64,000 bases of DNA from Trichobilharzia regenti (Eukaryota > Platyhelminthes > Trematoda > Strigeidida > Schistosomatidae). Location: NCBI GenBank assembly GCA_944472135.2, contig OX235263.1, forward strand, positions 18,901,379 through 18,965,378, given 5' to 3'. The translations under genes and the position numbers were made by a program. The notes below the pieces were generated by a model. The model made no database searches. It had not been told where the DNA came from and saw nothing but the letters and a program-made list of their open reading frames with translations. Shown in pieces: positions 30,785-40,780 of this stretch (positions are counted from its first letter, which is position 1; each line of letters begins with the position of its first letter).

Positions 30785-31450
30785 ATGAAAAGGTAAGTGC
30801 CATGGTAAAATAAGAGACTGGACAGACATTTTCTGTATACAGAGTTCGGGGTTGTATTGACGAATCGCCAACGCCTCCGCCATACAAAAATGCCGAAACC
30901 TGATGCCATTTGTACCATTTGGCTTCACTTTGTAGATGATCTTGAAAGATGACTCTGGTGGAGCTACGTGACCTGAGGTCACCAAGTACTTGAGAATTGA
31001 GCTAGTAATTGTCTTACATTGTCCCTTTGCTAACCATGCCGGATAATGTTCAGAGATGCATTTGGAAAGCGCGCGCTTTATTCGGCCAACATAACTAGCT
31101 TTACACGAACAGGTGAATTTATAAACACACATTGAGGTGGCCCTAAGCGGCAGTTTATCCTTCACGCATCCATTCATCATTTATTGAATGTAGGAATTGA
31201 TCCGTAACTCAGCCATAAAGAAAACTTTCCTCAGTGACATGCATAAGCGATTATTCAGAATTTCAGCTCCGGTATCACCTTTTAATTCGACGCTCACAAA
31301 TAGCAGTTTGTTCGGTACTGCCTGGGATCTTTTAGTCTTTTGCTTTAACTTTGTTTTTCTCAGTAAATCTTGGAGTAAATCCACCCTCTATGAGGACTTA
31401 TCTGAGTCGCCCCAGTTCTACATCGATTGTATCACTGGAACATATCCTTC
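30785..31450 (-). mobile_element. PLE fragment: RT C-terminus, linker and GIY-YIG nuclease
   Basis: Minus-strand frames 31384-31181 and 31180-30782 run on with only a stop between them. They read VSVELKGDTGAEILNNRLCM (RT thumb), TSMCVYKFTCSCKASYVGRI, KRALSKCISEHYPAWLAKGQ, FKIIYKVKPNGTNGIRFRHF, AEALAIRQYNPELCIQKM. The nuclease motif is VYKF.CSC...YVGR...L...ISEH.P.WL. Apart from the stop it is well preserved, so probably a fairly young insertion. Family-C SINE 30563-30770 lies immediately downstream. Confidence 0.85.
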
Positions 31451-31466
31451 TTATTTTTGAGGATAT

Positions 31467-31886
31467 TGTTATGTACTCGTCGAGTAGTTAATTGTCCTGA
31501 CGCAAAAAGCGGGAAATCAGAAGACCACCAGGATCACGATTATACTTGTATTCTCCAACAAGGGAAATTGACTGTCACACAAGTGTGAGAGTGGAAGGGT
31601 ACGTAGTGTACGAAATGTGTGAACAAGTGTGTATAAAAGTGTACAGTGCAAGAGTATGTATGAAAATGACTAACACACATGAACCAATAAGATAGACCGT
31701 AGTTCTCTTACCATCATTGGATTCTGATTGGTTGTGATGTCATGTGATACAAAGGTCATACATTGTTTATTTAGTTAATGGACAGACAAAGCAAATTGTG
31801 AATTACAATGGAATATCGATCAATATATACATAGTCAAATATATCAGACTGTCAAAACAAAACAGACATCATGTGACTACATATCA
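31467..31886 (+). mobile_element. Solo-LTR-like repeat, family G (longest copy)
   Basis: TGTTATGTACTCGTCGAG at the start and CATATCA at the end; TATA-like tgtataaaagtg at 31631-31642. About 420 bp, located between two minus-strand PLE pieces (30785-31450 and 31950-32760). Confidence 0.55.
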
Positions 31887-31949
31887 GATATGGAGTGAAT
31901 CAGGTTTCTCTTTATTCTCAAAGTGACCTAACTATGAAAATTCGTGTAC

Positions 31950-32760
31950 TGTCTGTTCCATGTTGGTTTCTTGTAGATCTGTCTTTGAAGAGAACCATCA
32001 GGTCTCCTTTTTAGAAAAACATCCAAAAAATGGAATTCCGAGTTATCATCACTGATTCCGATTTGAACTGGATGGCATGATGGCAGCTGTTGAACTCTTT
32101 AGTTATCAATTCGATGTTGGTATTGTCGACACATATGATGAAAGTATCATCCATGCATCTTTGCTAGTATCGATAGTAGGCCATAACATACTATTCTCCG
32201 AACTTGCCAAGAGGCAGTCTGCAAGTAAAGGACCTGATTGTTACCCAATTGCCACTCCATCTCTTTGTCTATAAAGCGTGTTTTTGAACTTGAATCGGAC
32301 ATTTAAAGTGCACCTCAATAGTAGTTCCTTTGAGTAGTGGATCGGAACATACATGTTTGCATTATTATTAACATCAATGAATTTGCATATAAAGCAAATA
32401 GTTTCAGTGAGAGGAACATTGGTAAAAGGGGCGTAATATCCATGGATATCATTTTCATCCCGGATACATTAATAGCACTTATTGAATCGACGAATTCAAA
32501 TAAATTAGAAACACTTTGCTTGCAGGGATTATTTCTGATAGGTAGGATGATGTCTGCGAGCCATTTGGCAGTAGCGTGATATGTGTAATTTGTCATATCC
32601 AAGATTGGACGTAGTGGTACGTTCTCTTTGTGCACTTTCGGCCGACCATTCTTACTCAGTAACGATTTTAATCTTATCAAATTTCTAACTTTGTGCTGTT
32701 GAGTACTATGTAGTGTATAACTTTTATTTGTTTTACTGCTAAAGCCATTTCTGAGTAATT
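31950..32760 (-). mobile_element. PLE reverse transcriptase fragment
   Basis: The minus strand 32680-32315 reads NGRPKVHKENVPLRPILDMT, NYTYHATAKWLADIILPI and ISMDITPLLP; RT motifs PKxHK and PLRPI are those of PLEs. Further on (32300-32080), YRQRDGVAIG and SGPLLADCLLASSENSM correspond to the conserved DGVAMGSPLGPLLA.xFL stretch, though a stop interrupts it. The YxDD box would follow but is not clear here. Confidence 0.75.
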
Positions 32761-32879
32761 ATATCAGTCGTGTCAACCCCTACTACTAAATAATAGACTG
32801 CTGCTGTGTAACTTAAATTGAACACTAGGCATTCAGTAACTTGTGTCGTACATCTTGTCTTTTGGTAGCTGCAGACTGA

Positions 32880-32990
32880 ATTCTTTCACGAGCTGACATC
32901 AGTTACAGAACCATTAGAAAACCTGGGAGTACTGGACAGCTTGTGATTAATCCTGTAACCAGTTAACTCCCTGCCAAGTCAACACTTAAA
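32880..32990 (-). repeat. Truncated SINE family B
   Basis: 'gagctgacatcagttac', 'gaaccattagaaaacctgggagtactggacagc' then directly 'taatcctgtaacc'. Internal deletion removed the tRNA-like half. Confidence 0.5.
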
Positions 32991-32999
32991 TTCCATCAG

Positions 33000-33330
33000 T
33001 TAGTGTTCAATGTGACCACCATTCTGAATGGCTTGCCATTACGCTGCACTCCGAATCGTTGTTATTACTTAGTTGGAAGTAATGGGTAGGAAGCTTTCGA
33101 TTTCGATTGCCTGCTTCATGACACTCATCATCAAAGTTTATCTTTAGTCTTGAAGGAACTCATTTCTCTCCTTATATTCAAATGCCTGTCAACAAATAAT
33201 GGGTATCATGCGTCTAGTCCTTTGCCTGATGCAGACACTGAATTCTACCAGTCTATCAGTTTGAAATGTGGCTACCAGGCTGAGAGGCTCACCTATTGCC
33301 TTCAGCCATCTAATACCTATGGATTCGATG
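33000..33330. repeat. SINE family I remnant
   Basis: Shares 'ctagtcctttgcctgatgcag', 'gaattctaccag' and 'tgtggctacc' with the family-I copies near 59.1-59.5 and 60.0-60.2 kb. No ribozyme core. Confidence 0.45.
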
Positions 33331-33414
33331 GTAAGCTTTTCAATTTATATATATATATATACATCGTAAATAAATTCGAAACTGGAGAATATACAATTCA
33401 AAACAGAAATAATT

Positions 33415-33830
33415 GAGCAAAGAATATCCTTTTCGATATATTCCCTCTTCCGGCTCTACAATTATATTTATGCTTATTATACATACAATATTCTAGAATA
33501 GTAGTCAATATCAATATTGATGTGTTTTTTGAATAATATCGATTTGTAAAGTAAGATGAATGGAATTACAGTTCATTAAAGATGCTTAAACTATAATGAT
33601 AATAATAATGAATATATAATAGCAACTAGAATATCAACTAAAATTAGAAAAATCCCACAAAAATTGAGGATCATTCAAACGTAGATGGCCAAGTTAACGA
33701 TAATGTCTGAACTAACTTCTTTTGGACGCACAAACTCGGCGTTCCTAATATGGGTTCCAACAGCCTCAGCAGTATTTAGTAATCTAACTCTTAAGGTGAA
33801 GTTGAGATATGTTGGTGATATGTATCCATT
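33415..33830 (-). mobile_element. PLE 3' end and C-terminal tail
   Basis: The minus-strand frame in 33800-33680 reads FTLRVRLLNTAEAVGTHIRN, AEFVRPKEVSSDI; compare FALRVRLLHTVEAIGIHLWK at 47.8 kb. A hammerhead relic with core CGGAAGA (U4 changed) lies at 33427-33465 on the minus strand: GAGC/GCTC helix I, AAGG/TCTT helix III. Short (TA)n tracts occur at 33345-33362 and 33832-33850. Confidence 0.65.
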
Positions 33831-33989
33831 TATATATATATATATATATGTGTGTGTATGTTGATCTCTCTTTCTGTTTGCTCTCTTAGTCTGTGACCAT
33901 TTCACTTGTATGAACTTGTCTCCTTTAACAATGTATATTCCCCTTATATTATATATAATATGAGTGTTTGTTGACAGTCCGTAGCTTGG

Positions 33990-34316
33990 TGACATATATC
34001 CATATTATATGTTTGGTTGTTGACATGTCTGCTATATTTTGCTATGTATATTTGGATCGACACTCCATTATAATTAGCCATTCATGTTAAGACTGTCCAT
34101 TGATTTGTTCACACACATTCATATATATTTCGTTCTCACAATCTTGTGTGACACACTTACTTACTTTGGTGTGATACCACTTATTGCTTCTCCTTGTGTT
34201 TGGAAATAGAAGTATCATCGCAAACCTAGTGGTCTTCTGATTTCCGCCTTCTTGCGTCAGGACTATTAAATTCTCGACCAGTACATAACAATAACTTAGC
34301 GACGAGTACATAACAG
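33990..34316 (-). mobile_element. Solo-LTR-like repeat, family G
   Basis: Minus-strand copy; its TGTTATGTAC start is at 34290-34281, and a second partial start at 34316 suggests a short duplication at the boundary with the adjoining PLE. Confidence 0.5.
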
Positions 34317-34317
34317 T

Positions 34318-34840
34318 TGGTATGCAGCAAATGACTCTGAAAGCCTGGTTAACATCAATCTTGTGTTCTGTATCCACAAGATGAGACAGAATAGCGCTGC
34401 GGATAGTTTTTATTTGTCCTTTACTTAACCACGCTATTAGGTGTTCGGAAATCCGACTGTAAACACGCCTAATTGTATGGCCTAAGCAGCTGACTGGCTC
34501 AATAAGAGCAGTTAAATTCGTGGATAAACACGGAATAGGCGAAATTAGACAGTTTGCCTTTTACTCTTGAACGCAAAATAGGGGTGGTTTTGAAGACACT
34601 GTGTAATTCGGCAGCAGCACTGAATGCTATTTTTACCGCATTTGTAAGGCGCTATGTTAGTATCTCGCTGATGTTGTCCCCGAAGAACTGCATTTGTAAG
34701 AATAAGGTCTTTTTGAGAACTGTTGGTACCTTGAGCTGCTTTGATTTTAGATTGACGTTCTTATCAATAAACTTTTCTGGATAATCGTTTTCACCTAGCA
34801 ACCATTTAATATTATTAAAGTCCTGGTAATGACATTCTAT
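34318..34840 (-). mobile_element. PLE fragment: linker and decayed GIY-YIG
   Basis: Minus-strand translation gives, in broken frames, EKFIDKNVNLKSKQLKVPTV (thumb), LSNFA, then SRISEHLIAWLSKGQIKTIR, AILSHLVDTEHKIDVNQAFR. Several stops and shifts. It ends 50 bp before a CFAP61 exon acceptor. Confidence 0.7.
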
Positions 34841-34890
34841 GAAAGTGTCACCTGCTTACATTTTCCTTCATTTGACAATATTCATTACAG

Positions 34891-35036
34891 GAAATTCAAG
34901 AGAATAACAGTTTCATCGGAAGATAAGCTATCCTACGATTATTTGATTATAACAACTGGATTACAATATCATACTATCTGTCCAACCAGTGGATCAGGGG
35001 ATGTAGTGAAAGCAAATGAACGTAGCATTACTATTG
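34891..35036 (+). CDS. CFAP61: CFAP61 exon (KFKRITVSSEDKLSYDYLII); 3' end uncertain
   Basis: Acceptor cattacag ends at 34890. Reads (R)KFKRITVSSEDKLSYDYLII, TTGLQYHTICPTSGSGD. Human: (R)AAKHVVLSTDEIVPYDHLIL, CTGQQYQVPCPTEADI. The frame stays open to 35122. The next exon needs a phase-1 end; candidate donors in phase are at 35022 (gtagca) and 35037 (gtgttc), neither strong. The last part up to 35116 (ERRRIMVIPVITALNI) is in frame but would give the wrong phase. I give 35036 as a working end. Confidence 0.8.
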
Positions 35037-35199
35037 GTGTTCAGAAATACAAGGATACTGATGATGATGAGAGGAGGAGGATTATGGTGATACCAGTGAT
35101 AACAGCGCTAAATATCGTATGAATCGTAAATTTACAAGTAAAATTCCAGGTTATTGTTTTCCTTTGTTGTTCGCTGTTTTTTGTTGTGTTACGATATTT

Positions 35200-35430
35200 A
35201 TGAGGCGTTGGTGGCATAGCCGTTAGGACGCTCGCCGACCATATACTTGGTCGAGGTTCGATCGCCGGCCACAGACGCACTCGCTTACCTCGCTAAGCCA
35301 GCATTACGACTGGTAAAGAGGAAAGGTTGGGCATGGGGCTAGCATCCCCATCCTGTAAAAATAAACACTGCTACAGAAACTTCAAGCCACTAGCTTGAAG
35401 CTCTATATTCCACTAGGGAACGTGAAGGAA
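35200..35430 (+). repeat. SINE with family-C-like head and family-D body
   Basis: The head has A box tggtggcatagccgttagg (35209-35227) and B box ggttcgatcgccgg (35255-35268), then 'agaggaaaggttgggcatgg', 'cactgctacagaaacttcaag', ending 'ggaacgtgaagg'. Family D in plus orientation. The head's 'cgctcgccgaccat' resembles family C, so the two families share a tRNA ancestor or recombined. Confidence 0.65.
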
Positions 35431-35609
35431 AAAAATATTTATAGTCACAGTCTTTATTAACATTATTCGATTGTATCATTTTTAATGATTGCTGAGTCAC
35501 CCCATAAAAGTTTTGTCAGCACTGATGAAACACTCAGTCATGGCGTAGGCAGATGTGAAAGCTCAAAGATGAAGATTGTGATAGTGACGCATACCTCGAC
35601 TCTCGACTA

Positions 35610-35675
35610 AAATCTTATACGGATAAAAAATTGAGCAAAGAATATCCTTTTCAATAATTTCCTCTTCTGGCTCTA

Positions 35676-35730
<55 letters not shown>

Positions 35731-35735
35731 CATAT
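35610..35735 (-). mobile_element. PLE terminal fragment with (TA)n tract
   Basis: 35625-35675 is antisense of GAGC-CAGAAGA-...-GAA-AAGG..TCTT-T-GCTC, a PLE hammerhead relic with U4 changed to A. It is followed by a perfect (TA)n run at about 35680-35726. Confidence 0.6.
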
Positions 35736-35774
35736 ACGCAGAATATTCTAGAGTAGTCGTCATTATTAATTTTG

Positions 35775-35985
35775 GTGTCGTTGGCACAGTGGTTAGGACT
35801 CTCGCCAACCATGTGCATGGTCCGAGGTTCTATCCCCTGCCGACGCACACCTGATATCTATTGACGGCCAGCAAAATTTGGGCCACCGATATCCATGCCG
35901 AAAATTCCATACTTGTACCAAAAAAATACAGTGTGGAATCAGGCTGTAATCAAAAATACAAAATAAATAAAATAAATAAATAAAT
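35775..35985 (+). repeat. tRNA-derived SINE, family C
   Basis: Head with tggcacagtgg (35782-35792) and ggttctatcccc (B box, one change), tail 'ctgatatctattgacggcc ... gtggaatcaggctgtaatc', then (aaat)n. Directly follows the PLE/TA block. Confidence 0.7.
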
Positions 35986-36513
35986 GTCAATCGGTTAAGT
36001 AAGATTAATGCATTTACTGTTCACAGAAGTGTTGAGTTAGTCAACATACACACGATCGTACAGAGTCTAAAGATGACCTTTTTAAGTGAGAAAGTTTCAA
36101 GTCATGCGTTTTTTTTTCTGTTGAGAATATGGGTTAGTTTCAAATGTAGACTTCGTCACTATCCAACACATCAGTTGGAGGACTGCTAGAAACTATGGAG
36201 CAATGAGTGGCTGCTCCGTCCTAGTTTTGGGGGTTCACATCAATTTAACTGTTATATATTAATAATAGAAATAATAAAATAGCTCACTTCTCAACATTGA
36301 TGACGATGCGTAGATTTGCGATTTAATCATAACATGATTCGCCTGTCTTGAATCCAGGTAAAAAAAAATACAATTCGATGGTTAAAACAATACAAAGAGA
36401 TCAACAGAAATTTAAGTATTCCAATAATTTAAACAGACAGCAAATTTCGAAAGCACATTGTATTTTTTCGACTAGGTATATTTATTTCACCCTTGATTAG
36501 TCTCTCTTCAAAA

Positions 36514-36590
36514 CAGCTGTCCAGTACTCCCAGGTTTTCCAATGGTTCTCTAAATACTGTCAGCTCATGATGAAATACTGAAACTCTCTT
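36514..36590 (+). repeat. Family-B SINE 3' end
   Basis: 'acagctgtccagtactcccagg', 'caatggttctct', 'cagctcatgatgaaat': the 3' half starting inside helix III of the hammerhead. A second decayed piece sits at 36170-36240. Confidence 0.55.
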
Positions 36591-36611
36591 CAGTTGTTTT
36601 TTTTTAATTTT

Positions 36612-36835
36612 TACTTTGAATATTGTTATTAGAAGACAGAGATTATCTGAAAGCAATGTGGTGTTTGCGCTACATACATTTCAAACAATCTGATCCCTCA
36701 CACATTTACTTGTCAAGTCGATATATATGAAAAAATTAAGGGCAATTGAATTAAACAAAGTGACATAAAAAAGGATTTAAGAATGATTAACACAATATTT
36801 GTAATCCAATCAAACAAGGATTACTAAGGTAGGTG
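36612..36835 (+). repeat. Left inverted arm of PLE at 36.6-37.6 kb
   Basis: Reverse-complement match, roughly 85-90% by eye, to 37399-37610 (shared 'gattatctga', 'tgatccctcacacatttacttgtcaagtcgata', 'gatttaagaatgattaacaca'). Confidence 0.7.
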
Positions 36836-36989
36836 AGAGTAATAATAAACTGTTTTTGAAAACACAGTGGGGGGGGCCCTAAGAAAAATGTTTTCATCAA
36901 ATTACCATATCACGGGGAAATAAACAGTAGGATTTTGAGACAAAGGTAGAATTCGATCATCCGTAGAACCTATTAGGCAGCCGAGCTTG

Positions 36990-37395
36990 TAATTATCGAA
37001 AAAGCTAAAAATTGTGCTTCACTGCAAACCTCAAAAGTGCACAAGTGATTATGTCATATCCCACAATATTTACCAATTTCCGTGTTTGTGTTTTTGTGTG
37101 TGGTCACATATACATAGGGAGAAGTAATCGCGCTTTGCATGTGATGGTGGAGAGCATATCCAAAAATGGTTAGAAAAACAAGTGAATTGTGGAAAACCAA
37201 TAGATTCAGGTGTCAGACTACCAACTTCGTCTATAGCTAAACATCTAATTGAGGTGAACCATAAGATTGATGCTGACTCAGCCTTTAAAGTCATCTATAA
37301 AAACGGCTAAAGGCGCTTATTGAAACACGCTTTGCTATAGCTATTTGAAAACTTAAGCTCCCCCCTGTGTATTCAAAAACAGTTTATCACTACTC
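36990..37395 (+). mobile_element. PLE core remnant with decayed GIY-YIG
   Basis: Plus-strand reading with frame breaks: IFTNFRVCVFVCGHIYIGRS, NRALHV, ..., SSIAKHLIEVNHKIDADSAF, KVIYKN, and 'LCIQ'-like end near 37360. It is the GIY-YIG C-terminal part, flanked by inverted arms on both sides. Confidence 0.65.
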
Positions 37396-37398
37396 TTG

Positions 37399-37610
37399 AC
37401 CTACCTTGATAATCCTTATTTGATTGGATTACCAAACGTTGTGTTAATCATTCTTAAATCCTTTTTTGTCACTTTGTTTAATTTTAATTTCTTCATATAT
37501 ATCGACTTGACAAGTAAATGTGTGAGGGATCAGATTGTTCGAAATGTATGCGCGAATACATCACATTTTTCAGATAATCTCCGTCTTCTGATAACGCTAT
37601 CTAAATTTAT
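37399..37610 (-). repeat. Right inverted arm of PLE at 36.6-37.6 kb
   Basis: Inverted partner of 36612-36835. The element therefore reads arm - GIY-YIG remnant - inverted arm. Confidence 0.7.
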
Positions 37611-37739
37611 AAAAGGGACTAATTGTTTTTAATTTTTACTTCACTTTATATATGTCCAAACCAACTTCACTTTTAACAGTTTGAAAAAATTTAGGCATTG
37701 GGTTATGATATTCATTATAATAAAGGTTTGTGTATTTCC

Positions 37740-37890
37740 CAATGAATGTTGTAGATATATTTAATAATGTCTTTGCCATGTAAGCAGCTGACGAGAAGGC
37801 AACGAAATAAAAGATGGTACCATTTTATTCTGCTAAAACTGTAGTTCTTGCTTTGTTCAAATTCATTAAGGGGAATAAATGTGTGGAAAC
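37740..37890 (+). repeat. PLE tail repeat H with hammerhead-like fold
   Basis: Homologous to 47165-47300 (which follows a PLE in the same orientation), with weaker copies at 10865-11000 and 62625-62730 (-). Contains CTGACGA at 37788-37794, GAA at 37804-37806, helix I AGCAG/CTGCT (37783-37787 / 37830-37834) and helix III ATAAAA/TTTTAT (37807-37812 / 37823-37828). Helix II is almost absent (single G-C pair around AAGGCAA). Confidence 0.5.
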
Positions 37891-38348
37891 GATATTGTTT
37901 TTACTGACGTTTCGCTATTTAATGCTAACAGCATTATCAAAGTATTATTAAACCTGAATTTACAAAATCTCAGCATATATACATAACAAAGAGTTAAGAG
38001 ATGAGAAAATAGACTACTTAGGTCAAGTTAAAAGGACATATTGAAAGTCAAAATAACAATGAAGATCACTAAACCAAATAGAAAAGGTAATAGTACATCA
38101 GCTATGGTATCAAAACAAAGTTTACTAACTTGATCATCGTTCGTCAATCTGGGGTCGTTTTTCGTTGTCAAGTTGGTCAATTGGTAAAGATAACAGAACC
38201 AGGTGTAGATTGTTGGATTGGATAAAAGTGTAAAATTACAAAACAGCGTGTGTTTATATTATGATATTGCTTATCACATTCGTATTGATTTTGTCACTTC
38301 ATGGGAAAGGGAGATGTTGTAACCAGGTCAGATTCTCTTTGGGTTCAT

Positions 38349-38657
38349 GTTATGTACTGTTCGAGAATTTAATAGTCCTGACGCAAGAAAGACGGAAATC
38401 AGAAGACCACTAGGTTTGCGATGATACTTCTATTTTCCAAACACAAGGAGAATCAATGTCACACAAGTGTGTGCGAGCAAAATATGAATGTCCGAACAAG
38501 TGTGTTAGCACAAGTGTGTGAGGGAATATTCAAAATGAACAAATTAATAGACAGTCTTAACATGATTGGCTAATTATAATGGAATATCGATCCATATATA
38601 CATATCAAAATATAACAGACTGTCAAACAAACACACATATTATATGGATACATATCA
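38349..38657 (+). mobile_element. Solo-LTR-like repeat, family G
   Basis: TGTTATGTACTGTTCGAG ... CATATCA; shorter internal part than the 31.5-kb copy. Confidence 0.5.
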
Positions 38658-38754
38658 GTGCATCATTCCTATTCAGGCAATTTGGTTTCCACTTGATATG
38701 AAGTGCTTCTGATATTAGACGTTCTTTGTGTTTTCTGAAATTTTTCTGGATGAT

Positions 38755-38835
38755 TTCAACCGGAAGTTCCTGGGTTCGAATCCCAGTGGGTGCGTACCGC
38801 CGATGATTCTCAAACTAGGATGAAACAGCAGATTT
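38755..38835 (+). repeat. Family-B SINE fragment
   Basis: B box gggttcgaatccc (38772-38784), then gtaccgCCGATGA...GGATGAAAC: hammerhead relic keeping C3 but with U4 changed to C. Confidence 0.55.
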
Positions 38836-38859
38836 CAATTCTGTCGAAATCAGTTTTGT

Positions 38860-39935
38860 AGCCTGATTCTATAGAGTGTAGACAAGCTATTGCTGATGAT
38901 TTTTCAAGCTTTTCTACTTCAGCTGGATTTCTCAGTGGTCGAACAGATGCTCTACGGTGTCCGATGTAGATCACATCACATTCCAAGCATTTTATTTTAT
39001 AGACACAATGAGATAGAGAATCTATGGTGATTTGATCTTTTATATGGACATGGTTGTTTCGTAGTGTGTCTGATGTCTTGAATAAAACTCTAATGTCGAG
39101 CTGATTGAGTACTCTTCTGATATCGTCTGACGTCTCTGCTCTATATGGAATGACGACTGCTGATGTCCATGTTTTCGGAATGCGTTTTCGGCCATACTTA
39201 ATGTCCCTTTTGATTTTGTTGGTGAAGTTCCTTGGGTATTCCTTGTTTTGCTTGAGAGTTTCAATAATGTTTGATATTTCTTCTTCTTTTTCTTTCTCAT
39301 CCGTTATCAGGAGTGTGCTCGTCTAAGAAGACCTGAAACAACTGAAATCTTTGCGCTGGTAGGGTGATGATTTGAAGTCTAAATATTTATTGGAGTGGGT
39401 TTTCTTCCTGAATATGGATATACTAAAATGTCCGTTTCCCTCTCTTAATCAGGCAGGCAGTCTAGAAATGGTCGTCCACGATGTCTGATTCTGCTTCCGA
39501 AGTAAACAGGATTTTGGGAGATACAAAGTTTATTTTCTCCAGGGATGAAGTGTGTAGATCTCGTTTTAGCACTACAAAAGTATCATCTACATATCTCAAC
39601 CATATTTTAGGAGTGAGTATGCTTGAAAAGATGTTATTTTCGAATTTATTCATGAAAAGGTCAGCGACTATTGGGGAAACTGTTGAACCCATAGCAACAC
39701 CATTTGTCTGTCTATATAAACTCCCTTTAAATGTAAAATAACTATTCCCTAGATAGAATTTTAAGCTCTTAATTATTTCACCGGTGTCCAGTGGACATCT
39801 TCCTGATAGCGTTGTATCTGATTCTAGTAGACTGGAAATCATATCAAGAGTTTCGTTAATAGGAATACTACTATATCGTGAGTTAACAGCATAGCTTACC
39901 ATAATGTCTTCTTTACCAGTTTCTCGGTGTTCTAT
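38860..39935 (-). mobile_element. PLE with reverse transcriptase, thumb and nuclease pieces
   Basis: Minus frame 39902-39462 holds a continuous RT segment: INETLDMISSLLESDTTLSG, ..., YRQTNGVAMGSTVSPIVADL, FMNKFENNIF, WLRYVDDTFVVLKRDL. YVDD is the catalytic RT box with its two aspartates intact. Beyond a frame break come NKEYPRNFTNKIKRDIKYGR, VVIPYRAETSDDIRRVLNQL (39300-39050) and LSHCVYKIKCLECDVIYIGH, RRASVRPLRNP (39030-38930), the nuclease with the R..EH helix degraded. Same subtype as 4.4-5.0 and 13.7 kb. Confidence 0.85.
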
Positions 39936-39952
39936 TTGGGATTTGAAATCAT

Positions 39953-39953
39953 A

Positions 39954-40012
<59 letters not shown>
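39953..40012. repeat. (AT)n microsatellite
   Basis: About 60 bp of nearly perfect AT dinucleotide repeat, ending 40 bp before the acceptor of a CFAP61 exon; slippage here could affect the branch-point region. Confidence 0.95.
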
Positions 40013-40014
<2 letters not shown>

Positions 40015-40051
40015 TTTTATCAAATTGGTTAAATTTCTCTTTTCTTACTAG

Positions 40052-40641
40052 TTGTACATTCGCATACAACACAACCGGATAATCTATTTCTCATTAATGA
40101 TGTTAATGATGTCCCACCAATCATTGAATGGATAAATACCGTCTTTCTACCCCTGTATCATGCTGAAATAGCTAAATATTCTAAGCATAGAAAATTCTCA
40201 ATTGACAAAGACTCTCTTGTCGACAGCAGTAAAGAATGGGGAAGCTGTGCTGATATTCATAAACAAGACAATCAGATGACAGAAGTTGACAAAGAGAATG
40301 CAGACAAAACAAGAAGAGGAGACAAAGGCGTGGAAGACGAGGAGGATGTTAAGACATGTTCAGAGAATGAAATAAAACTACAGTCAAATGCATTGTTATT
40401 TGATACATTCGGTGGTGATAACTCCATAGAAGATAAAAGCGAGGATGGCGAAGTTGATGAACAAGATGATGGCGAAGGTAATGCTGCTGCTAATAATAAT
40501 AGAAATAAGCTGAGTACTAGTAATCTTCTCATTGTATATGGTTACACAGTGGATGCATATACATGCATTAATGGCCTATTAAATGCTGGTGTCGACGGGA
40601 AGTGTATTATTATGATACAACCACCACGGATAGAAAATTAT
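40052..40641 (+). CDS. CFAP61: CFAP61 long exon with acidic insertion
   Basis: Acceptor cttactag ends at 40051; donor gtaagc at 40642. The first part reads VHSHTTQPDNLFLINDVNDV, PPIIEWINTVFLPLYHAEIA, the counterpart of the human ...NHFTLNEEEDCFKALIWIRN. The end, LLIVYGYTVDAYTCINGLLN, AGVDGKCIIMIQPPRIENY, matches human NIIVYGNTIDTYTTVETLLN, LGVSGSRIYLVQPPPAS. Between them lie about 120 residues not present in the human protein, rich in D, E, K, N and S, without repeats of fixed length. Enters with two bases of a split codon (phase 1), leaves in phase 0. Confidence 0.93.
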
Positions 40642-40680
40642 GTAAGCTTTATTATTTTTATAAGTAAAAATGCAGTTATT

Positions 40681-40780
40681 TTTGTTCAGAGAAGAAATTT
40701 CTTTTCAACGACTTTATTTACAAGCTGTACAGTCATATTTATATTACAGAAAACGGGGTTATTGAGTGGCACAAAATAAT
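40681..40780 (+). repeat. Left inverted arm of PLE at 40.7-41.5 kb
   Basis: Inverted match to 41361-41465 ('ttgttcagagaagaaatttc', 'tacag..atattacagaaaa', 'agtggcac'). Starts only 40 bp after the CFAP61 donor. Confidence 0.65.

Noticed and set aside
40272..40532. Serine/leucine-rich minus-strand frame
   Set aside because: Complement of the acidic CFAP61 insertion; no independent support.
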